Source of the DNA: Longimicrobiales bacterium
GTDB taxonomy: Bacteria; Gemmatimonadota; Gemmatimonadetes; Longimicrobiales; Gaopeijiaceae
DNA: 64,000 nt
Direction of reading: 5' to 3'
Assembly: GCA_958296005.1 (NCBI GenBank)
Contig: CATQHQ010000001.1
Coordinates: forward strand, 760,134-824,133
Both the position numbers and the translations under genes were made by a program. Positions 57,854 to 64,000 of the stretch are shown piece by piece. Under the pieces are notes generated by a model, which searched no databases, was not told the DNA's origin, and saw nothing but the letters and a program-made list of their open reading frames with translations. Each line of letters starts with the position of its first letter. The stretch's first letter is position 1.

Positions 57854-60232
57854 GTGGCGCAAAACGGCGGAGCGCCCGCGCTGGAAGCGTCGCCGGAGGA
57901 GTCCCCGTTCAGGGACTTGGTCAACCTCCTCCGCCGGAACCTGTGGCTCATCCTGGCGTCCACGGTGCTCTTCGGCGGCGCGACGGCCTACTACGTGTGG
58001 ACCGTCCGACCGGTTTACGAGGCCGCCGCCACGGTTCACGTGGACGCCAGCCGGCCCGTCACCCAGGAGTTCGCCTTCATTGCGGAGGTTCTCCGTATGG
58101 GCGACGTGGACACGGAGATGGCGTTGCTGGGCGCCCGAAGCTTGGCGGAAACCGCCGTCGACTCCCTGGCCTTGCAGGTCGTCTTCGAGAAGCCGTCCAG
58201 CCTGGGACGAGAAGACGTGTTCTCGGCGGTCAGCGCCGGCGCGGCGACGACGGCGGAGCGGTACGACTTCCGCCGCGAGGGCGAAGACCCCGGAGCGCCG
58301 TACGCGATCTCGGATTCCGAGGGTCGGGAGATCGGCCGGATCGCCCAGGGAGAGGCCCTGGTCTTCAACGGCGCGCGCATCGTGCTGGCGGCGGGGGAAC
58401 TGCCGGAGGAGTTCCGGATCAGGACGCTGGGGTTCCGAGAGGCCGTCGAGACCTTGGTGCAGGAGTTGGCCGTCGTCCGACCCAACCGCGAGGCGTCGGT
58501 CATGTCGGTGTCCTACCGGGGGACGGACCGGGCGTTGGTGGCGAAGGTCCCGAACTTGGTCGCTTCGCTCTACCTGGAGCGGCGCAACCAGGCCAAGCGG
58601 CTCGAAGCCGACTCCACCGTGGCTTTTCTGAAGAGGCAGATACGGGAGCACGGCGACAGTCTGCAGAACGCCGAGGAAGCTCGGTTGCAGTTTCAGCAGG
58701 GCGCGCAGGTCGTGGACTTGGCGGCTGAAGGCGCGGCGCAGGTGCGTCTGCGCGCCGACGCCCAAGCCGAGAAGCGCAGGCTGGAGGCCGAGCTGGCTTC
58801 GTTGACTTTCGTGCTGGACGCCATCGCGGCGCAGGGGGGGGCTGCCAGTCGGGATGCCGGGGAGCGGTCGCCGTACCGGGAACTGGCGGCGTTCGCGACG
58901 TTCCTGGAGAACCAAGCCGTCACAGAGCTGTTGTCCGAACTGAACCGCATCGAGACCGAGCGGACGGCCCAGCTGGAGCTGCGCACGCCGGCGCACCCGG
59001 AAGTGGTGTCGATGGACGCCCAGGTCCGCCAGCTGGAAGACGAGCTCTACCAGCTCGCGGTGAACTACCAAGGGAACTTGCGTGCTCAAGTCGAGTCGGC
59101 CGACGAACAGCTTGCCCAGTTCGGGGTGCAGCTGGAGCGGATCCCGGCCAACACCGTGCAGCTCAGCCGCTTGGAACGGCAAGTCGGGAACCTGTCGGAG
59201 ATCTACGCGACGCTTCAGTCCCGGCTACAACAGGCGCGGGTCGCCCAGGGGGTGCGCGCGGGAGACGTGCGGATCATCGACCCGGCGATCGAGCCGACCC
59301 GCCCGATCCGGCCCCGAAAGGCGCGGGGGCTGGCGCTGGCGTTGTTCTTCGGCTTCGTCGCTGGGACGGGGCTGGCGGCCGCTCGGGACCATATGGACGA
59401 GCGGATCCACTCTCGGCAGGAGCTGGCTCGGCTGGCCGGCGCGCCAGTGCTGGCGGTGATCCCGCGGATCACGGGCGTCAAGTCCAACGGCCGGATCGCC
59501 GGGGCTCCCCGAAGGGACAAGAATCGGCCTCTGGTGGTCGGCGACGCGGCGCTTCGGGGGTCGCCCGTGTCGGAGGCGTACCGAGCGTTCCGTACGAACA
59601 TCACCTTCCTGAACGTGGACCGTCCGCTTCAGACGGTGCTGGTGACGAGTCCCGGACCTTCCGAGGGCAAGTCCACGTGCACCGGCAACTTGGCGTTGAC
59701 GCTCGTGCAGCAGGACGCCGATGTGCTTCTCGTGGACGCGGACCTTCGGCGAGGCGTGATACACCAGATGTTCGGAGGGCGCGCGGAGCCGGGGCTTACC
59801 AATGTGCTGAAAGGCGACGTGGAGCTGGAAGATGCCGTCCAGACGGTGGAGGTGCCGGGGGGCAAGACGCTCCAGTACCTGCCCACGGGGACGCTCCCCC
59901 CGAACCCTTCGGAGCTGCTGGGCTCCGGCCAGATGGCGTCGTTGGTGGAGGCGCTTCGAGGACGGAACAAGGTCGTCCTCTTCGACTCCCCGCCCCTAAA
60001 CTTGGTGACCGATGCGGCCGTTCTGGGGACTCTGGCCGACGGCGTGATCCTCGTGGCTCGGGCGGGGATCACCCTTCAGGGCGCGCTGGGGTTTGCCCGT
60101 GGGCAGCTGGGTGCCGTCGGCGCGCCTCTTGCGGGCGTGGTGCTCAACGACGTGGATGCCAGCGGGCGGGGACGGTACTACGGCGACGACTACGGATACT
60201 ACCAGCGGTACTATAAGACGGCGGACGCCTGA
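57854..60232 (+). CDS. Wzc-like polysaccharide co-polymerase and BY tyrosine autokinase
   Basis: Inner-membrane protein controlling chain length and export, 792 residues. N-terminal Wzz-type domain with TM1 (NLWLILASTVLFGGATAYYV), a long periplasmic coiled coil about 240-420, a second membrane segment (LALALFFGFVAGTGLAAA), then the cytoplasmic kinase. Walker A is SPGPSEGKST (Lys606), Walker A' VLLVDADLRRG, Walker B VVLFDSPP. Seven tyrosines crowd the C-terminus (775, 776, 780, 782, 783, 786, 787), the expected autophosphorylation cluster. GTG at 57854 chosen; a TTG at 57836 would overlap the previous gene. The matching phosphatase (Wzb) is not visible. Confidence 0.92.
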   Translation: MAQNGGAPALEASPEESPFRDLVNLLRRNLWLILASTVLFGGATAYYVWTVRPVYEAAATVHVDASRPVTQEFAFIAEVLRMGDVDTEMALLGARSLAETAVDSLALQVVFEKPSSLGREDVFSAVSAGAATTAERYDFRREGEDPGAPYAISDSEGREIGRIAQGEALVFNGARIVLAAGELPEEFRIRTLGFREAVETLVQELAVVRPNREASVMSVSYRGTDRALVAKVPNLVASLYLERRNQAKRLEADSTVAFLKRQIREHGDSLQNAEEARLQFQQGAQVVDLAAEGAAQVRLRADAQAEKRRLEAELASLTFVLDAIAAQGGAASRDAGERSPYRELAAFATFLENQAVTELLSELNRIETERTAQLELRTPAHPEVVSMDAQVRQLEDELYQLAVNYQGNLRAQVESADEQLAQFGVQLERIPANTVQLSRLERQVGNLSEIYATLQSRLQQARVAQGVRAGDVRIIDPAIEPTRPIRPRKARGLALALFFGFVAGTGLAAARDHMDERIHSRQELARLAGAPVLAVIPRITGVKSNGRIAGAPRRDKNRPLVVGDAALRGSPVSEAYRAFRTNITFLNVDRPLQTVLVTSPGPSEGKSTCTGNLALTLVQQDADVLLVDADLRRGVIHQMFGGRAEPGLTNVLKGDVELEDAVQTVEVPGGKTLQYLPTGTLPPNPSELLGSGQMASLVEALRGRNKVVLFDSPPLNLVTDAAVLGTLADGVILVARAGITLQGALGFARGQLGAVGAPLAGVVLNDVDASGRGRYYGDDYGYYQRYYKTADA

Positions 60233-60252
60233 GGCCGCTTCTCGCTACCGGT

Positions 60253-61305
60253 CTAGCGCCCGGCGACGGCCGCCCGCAGGCGGGGGTACTGCACGTGGCT
60301 CCATATCCGTTCCTCGATCACGGCCCGAGCGGCGGTGCCGACCCGTCCTCCGAAGGCGGGATCCTTGGCCAGCCGAAGCAAGTGGGCGCGAAAGCCGGCG
60401 GGCGAATCGGCGAAGAGGGCGCTCTCGCCGTCCCGGGCCAGATCCTCCACTCCTCCTCCGCTCTCCAGCACCACAGGCAACGCCGCCGCCATGCTGTTCA
60501 GCACCGAGACCCGGCCTCCCCGACCTTGGCTCCAGGCATCTCGCGCCAACGGCGCCACGGCGGCGTCCATGGAGGCCAGCGCCCGCAGCTCGTTCTCCTC
60601 GGACCAGGGAATGAACACGATTCTGTCCGGGGGCAAGGGATGGAGGTTAGGTGCCTTGCCGCTGCACACCACGAGCTTGAAGTGCGGCAGCTCCTCCGCC
60701 AGGGACGCCAGCGCGTCGGCGAGGGACGCAAGGTAGTGCAGGTTCCGATCGTGTCCGATCCACCCTACCCGGAACGCTTCAGAGGCGGTGCGCTTTGGAC
60801 GGGGAAAGTCGCCGAACCGGCAGGCGTCCAGGCTGGGGTAGATCACGGCGACGTTGGGGTTGCGTCGCTCCGCGTAGCGCCTCAACGGCTCGGACCCGAC
60901 GATCACTTGGTCGGCGAGGTGCAAGGTGCTGTCCAGCCGCCGCCGGCGGGCGGCCGTCGTCGCCGGAGCTTCGCCGTTGGACGCCCGCGCGTAAAGGGCG
61001 TCGTCCAAGTCGTACACGATGCGCGTGCCCGGCGACTTCCAAGCGTTGACCAGGGCACCGGGGAAGAGGAGCTTCTGGATCAGCACGACATCCGCCGACG
61101 AGGCGCCCTGCCACGCCCTGAAGACGCACGCGACGCGCTTGCGGGCGGCAGCCGGGGACCATCCCGCCGGTCCGCCGTACTCGACCCAGCGGAAGGGAGA
61201 GAAGTCCCGCTCCAGAGCGGCGCGGTAGTTCCACAGGCGATGACGGGTGCTGGCGGCACTTCTGGTGCCGGCGGCCACCACCAGCAAGGAAGGCTTGGCT
61301 GGCAT
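60253..61305 (-). CDS. GT4-like glycosyltransferase
   Basis: A 350-residue GT-B-type protein. N-terminal SLLVVAAGTRSAASTRHRLW has the R.R.W acceptor pattern seen in a group of GT4 enzymes that lack a clear glycine-rich loop. YDLDDALYARASNGEAP and IVGSEPLRRYAERR follow. The donor domain has VGWIGHDRNLHYLAS, VVCSGKAP, IPWSEENELRALASMDAAVAPL, and GRVSVLNSMAAALPVVLESGG. Codons upstream to a TTG at 61341 are possible. It converges on the BY-kinase gene with a 20-base gap. Donor and acceptor unknown. Confidence 0.8.
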   Translation of the reverse strand: MPAKPSLLVVAAGTRSAASTRHRLWNYRAALERDFSPFRWVEYGGPAGWSPAAARKRVACVFRAWQGASSADVVLIQKLLFPGALVNAWKSPGTRIVYDLDDALYARASNGEAPATTAARRRRLDSTLHLADQVIVGSEPLRRYAERRNPNVAVIYPSLDACRFGDFPRPKRTASEAFRVGWIGHDRNLHYLASLADALASLAEELPHFKLVVCSGKAPNLHPLPPDRIVFIPWSEENELRALASMDAAVAPLARDAWSQGRGGRVSVLNSMAAALPVVLESGGGVEDLARDGESALFADSPAGFRAHLLRLAKDPAFGGRVGTAARAVIEERIWSHVQYPRLRAAVAGR

Positions 61306-61382
61306 GTCTTGGAAGCTACGGGAGAGCAGGGGGGGACTCAAGCTGTGCGGAGCTCGCCAGGCGAAGCGGCGGGAGGCCGACG

Positions 61383-63305
61383 ATGTGCGGCATAGCCGGC
61401 TTTGCGGGGCGGCCGTCCGCCGCCGGACTCGACCGGATGACCGCGGTCCTGCGCCACAGGGGCCCCGACGGCGAAGGCGCCCGCACCTTCCTCGGGCCGT
61501 TGGGCTGGACCGGGCTGGCGAGCACCCGCTTGGCGGTTCAGGACCTGGGCAGGGCCGCGGAGATGCCGATGTCCACCGAGGACGGGCGCTTCACGATCGT
61601 GTACAACGGGGAGGTGTACAACTTTCCTGCGCTGCGTAGCGAGCTGGTTGCGAAAGGCCATCGCTTCCGCTCCAGCGGCGACACGGAGGTGGTGCTGGCG
61701 GCCTATCGGGAGTGGGGACCTGGGTGCCTGCAACGCTTCAACGGGATATTCGCGATCGCTGTTTGGGACAGCAGGGAGCACACGCTCTTCCTGGCCAGGG
61801 ACCACTTCGGCATCAAGCCGCTGTACGTGGCGCGCCTGCCCGGCGGGGTGGCGTTTGCGTCGGAAGCGAAGGCGCTGCTGGAGCTGCCCGAGATCGAAGC
61901 CGCCGTGGACCCGGGGGCGATGGCTCGTTACCTGGCGTTCCTGTGGGTGCCGGAGCCGGGGTCGATCTTTCGGGGGCTGGAGAAGCTTCCCGCGGCCCAC
62001 TACTGCCTGTACGAGGGGGAGTGCCCGACGTACGTCCGCTGGTGGGACGTCCGCTTCCCACCGGCCTCGGCGCCGCCGTCGGGTCGCTCGGCGAGTGATG
62101 TCGCCGCCGAGCTGCGGAGTCGCTTTGCGGCGGCGGTACGGGCCCAGATGCTCTCGGATGTGCCGGTCGGCGCCTTTCTGAGTGCAGGGCTGGACTCCAG
62201 TAGTGTCGTCGCGATGATGGCAGCCGAGAGTTCGGCGCCGGTGCGGACGTTCACGGTCGCGGTTCCGTCGCAGGGGGCGCGGGGCGCATACGGATTCGAC
62301 GACCCGGCGGTGGCCGCACGGACGGCGGAGCGGCTGGGGTGCGTGCACCAGTCCTTGTTTCTCGACGCGAACGTGGCGGAGCTGCTGCCGCGCTTGGCAT
62401 GGCATCTGGACGACCCAGTGGCCGACCCGGCGGTCTTCGCTGCCTACTTGGTGAGCCGGGCCGCGTCCGACCACGTCAAGGTGCTGTTGTCGGGGATGGG
62501 CGGCGACGAGGTGTTCGCCGGGTACCGAAAGTACAGAGCGCACTACTTGGCGCTGAAGTACCAACGGCTGCCGCGGTTTCTGCGTAGCCGCATGCTGGAG
62601 CCGGCGGCGGCCGGGATGCCGCTGGCAACCGGCACGCGCTTGGCGCCGATCGTTCGCCTCGCCAAGAAGATGGCGCGTAGCGGGTCCCTCGCTCCCGTCG
62701 ACAGGTTCATAGCAGACGGCATGCGAATGAACGGCGGCGAGGTGGCGGCGCTGCTCGCCGACGACCTGCGGGAGGAAGCCTGCGCCGGCGACCTCCGGGA
62801 GGCTCACCTCCAAGCCTTCGACCGGACCGACGACGCGGACTTCCTGGACCAGATGCTCTACGTGGACATGGCCACGTTCATGCCCAGCCTCAACCTGCTG
62901 TACAGCGACAGGATGAGCATGGCGGCGTCGGTGGAGCTGCGCGTCCCGTTCCTGGACAAGGAGCTGGTGGAGTGGGTTGCCGCTGCGGTGGCCCCTCGCT
63001 TGAAGCTCGCGGGGAGCACGACCAAGTACGTCTTGCGCGAGGCGATGGGCAACGCGGTCGGACGGGAGGTGCTTCGCCAGCCAAAGGCGGGGTTCGGTGC
63101 ACCTGTGGACGTGTGGCTTCGCGGCGAGTTGGCGGAGATGCTTGGCGACCTCCTGTCGCCGGCGCGGTTGAGGCGCAGAGGGTTCTTCAAGCCGGAGGCC
63201 GTGCAGGCGTTGCTCAAGCGCCACGAGGCGGGCAAGGAAGATCTGTCGTATCAGCTGTGGCAGCTTCTAGCGTTCGAGGCGTGGGCGGAGCGGTTCCTGG
63301 GGTAG
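61383..63305 (+). CDS. asnB: Glutamine-hydrolysing asparagine synthetase
   Basis: Converts aspartate and glutamine to asparagine; such genes in polysaccharide loci may instead amidate sugars. The 640-residue product has the N-terminal nucleophile Cys2 (MCGIAGFAG), RHRGPDGEG, VYNGEVYNF, and GDTEVVLAAYREWG of the glutaminase domain. The synthetase domain has the PPi loop near residue 267, written SAGLDSSSV where the usual form is SGGLDSS, then GMGGDEVFAGYRKY and DRMSMAASVELRVPFLD. Its last 39 bases overlap the polymerase-like gene on the other strand. Start matches the strictly conserved MCG. Confidence 0.93.
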   Translation: MCGIAGFAGRPSAAGLDRMTAVLRHRGPDGEGARTFLGPLGWTGLASTRLAVQDLGRAAEMPMSTEDGRFTIVYNGEVYNFPALRSELVAKGHRFRSSGDTEVVLAAYREWGPGCLQRFNGIFAIAVWDSREHTLFLARDHFGIKPLYVARLPGGVAFASEAKALLELPEIEAAVDPGAMARYLAFLWVPEPGSIFRGLEKLPAAHYCLYEGECPTYVRWWDVRFPPASAPPSGRSASDVAAELRSRFAAAVRAQMLSDVPVGAFLSAGLDSSSVVAMMAAESSAPVRTFTVAVPSQGARGAYGFDDPAVAARTAERLGCVHQSLFLDANVAELLPRLAWHLDDPVADPAVFAAYLVSRAASDHVKVLLSGMGGDEVFAGYRKYRAHYLALKYQRLPRFLRSRMLEPAAAGMPLATGTRLAPIVRLAKKMARSGSLAPVDRFIADGMRMNGGEVAALLADDLREEACAGDLREAHLQAFDRTDDADFLDQMLYVDMATFMPSLNLLYSDRMSMAASVELRVPFLDKELVEWVAAAVAPRLKLAGSTTKYVLREAMGNAVGREVLRQPKAGFGAPVDVWLRGELAEMLGDLLSPARLRRRGFFKPEAVQALLKRHEAGKEDLSYQLWQLLAFEAWAERFLG

Positions 63306-64000
63306 GGGACGGGGGGCGTCGCCGCTGGCGGGCAGCTGGGCATCGCCGGCCCCTCGGCGGCTGTCGAGGAGGAGCTGGATGGCGTAGGCAGTTCCAGCGA
63401 AGAAGATCAAGTTGTTGCCCAGGAAGCGGTGTGTGCGGAACGAGAGCAGCACGGCCAGGAAGAAGTCGATGTACACGACCAACCAAAACAGGTTGCCCTT
63501 GCTCAGGAAGCGGTTGTAGGCGATTGCGACGAGGGCGCCGTACACGCCGGGCATGAACAACAGGCCCGCAAGGCCGAAGTCGAAGTAGAGGAAGCCCAGG
63601 AAGGTGGGCGTGTTGTGGGTGCCGTAGAGGTGGCTGATCTGGAGGCCCACGTCCCGCGTCTCGGGGACGAGGGTTCGGAGCATGTCGAAGCTGTTGAGCC
63701 CCATCGTCAGCGGGCTGTCCTGCTCGACGGTCAGCTGAAGGTTCTTGAAGCTGGCGCCGGTATGTGCCCAAGCAGTGGCGAGGGCGCCTATGTCGACCCT
63801 CGGGTTCTGAATCTCCGGCGTTTCCTGGAACTCGCGACGACGGGCGGTCTCGACAGCCACGAAGATCGCGAGTCCCAGCACGGCAAACAGCGCCGCGGTG
63901 CGCCGTCGCCGGAGAGGAAGCGCGTACGCGACGTACACGCCTGCCCACGCAAGGGCGGCCAGCGCCGAGACCCGCACGCCCCCGAACATCAGCATGACGA
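63267..64000 (-). CDS. Wzy-like oligosaccharide repeat-unit polymerase (5' end outside window)
   Basis: The C-terminal 243 residues or more of a membrane protein. The visible parts are segments VYVAYALPLRRRR, TAALFAVLGLAIFVAVE, a periplasmic loop about SFKNLQLTVEQDSPLTMG, then THNTPTFLGFLYFDFGLAGLL and several further helices ending FFAGTAYAIQLLLDSRR. The T-P-F..g...fdfG..G motif fits O-antigen polymerase/OapB-type proteins. The reading frame is open to the window edge, so the true start is not seen; an internal ATG lies near the edge. In context it probably joins repeat units in the periplasm. Confidence 0.75.
   Translation of the reverse strand, partial: VMLMFGGVRVSALAALAWAGVYVAYALPLRRRRTAALFAVLGLAIFVAVETARRREFQETPEIQNPRVDIGALATAWAHTGASFKNLQLTVEQDSPLTMGLNSFDMLRTLVPETRDVGLQISHLYGTHNTPTFLGFLYFDFGLAGLLFMPGVYGALVAIAYNRFLSKGNLFWLVVYIDFFLAVLLSFRTHRFLGNNLIFFAGTAYAIQLLLDSRRGAGDAQLPASGDAPRPLPQEPLRPRLER

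Overview
The window is about 64 kb of very GC-rich, densely coding chromosome from a Gram-negative bacterium. A two-membrane envelope is shown by LptD, KDO transferase, a heptosyltransferase-type enzyme, LolA, a complete Tol-Pal block and many lipoproteins. GTG and TTG starts are common and stop/start overlaps (ATGA, GTGA, TTGA) link many neighbours. The mix of DUF885 and S9 peptidases, a single-chain 958-residue glycine decarboxylase, an FN3 lipoprotein, and the accC-accB-efp-aroQ and tol-pal blocks fits Gemmatimonadota or a close relative. That placement is inference: there is no rRNA or other decisive marker gene in the window.

Layout. 0-9 kb: an acyl-CoA dehydrogenase, then gcvH, gcvP, a metallo-hydrolase and lplA (lipoate ligase, a plausible modifier of GcvH), a lone ExbB/MotA-type channel gene and a soluble lytic transglycosylase. 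9-14.5 kb: a DUF885 lipoprotein-like enzyme and an S9 peptidase, separated by a 1.3-kb lower-GC insert. The insert is bracketed by 101-bp direct repeats and carries a broken MT-A70 DNA methyltransferase and a YozE-like small gene. 14.5-20 kb: a reductive-dehalogenase-like double [4Fe-4S] protein, a UDP-glucuronate epimerase-like SDR, a sulfurtransferase, two small envelope proteins, HU and a zinc alcohol dehydrogenase. 20-26 kb: lipopolysaccharide core genes (GT2, GT4, GT9, waaA) overlapping a class V aminotransferase. 26-34 kb: one minus-strand chain rimO, lolA, ftsK, comB, accC, accB, efp, aroQ. 34-44.7 kb: a PpiD-like chaperone, tatA, a prenyl synthase, a formiminotransferase, an FN3 lipoprotein, lptD, tatC and nrdR. 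44.7-49.7 kb: cpoB, pal, tolB, tolA/tonB, tolR and tolQ. 49.7-64 kb: an exopolysaccharide/O-antigen locus with two SDRs, a MurJ-like flippase, a WecA-type transferase fused to a FlaA1-type N-terminal module, a PglD-like acyltransferase, glycosyltransferases, an OPX export protein, a Wzc-like BY-kinase, asparagine synthetase and a truncated Wzy-like polymerase.

The most unusual regions are the repeat-bracketed insert at 10.8-12.35 kb, the reductive-dehalogenase-like gene at 14.6-15.8 kb and the fused initiating transferase at 52.4-54.2 kb. I found no rRNA, tRNA, CRISPR array, intact insertion sequence or convincing intrinsic terminator. Starts were chosen from Shine-Dalgarno position, gene overlaps and family length. 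Functions rest on motifs and residue patterns read directly, not on database searches.
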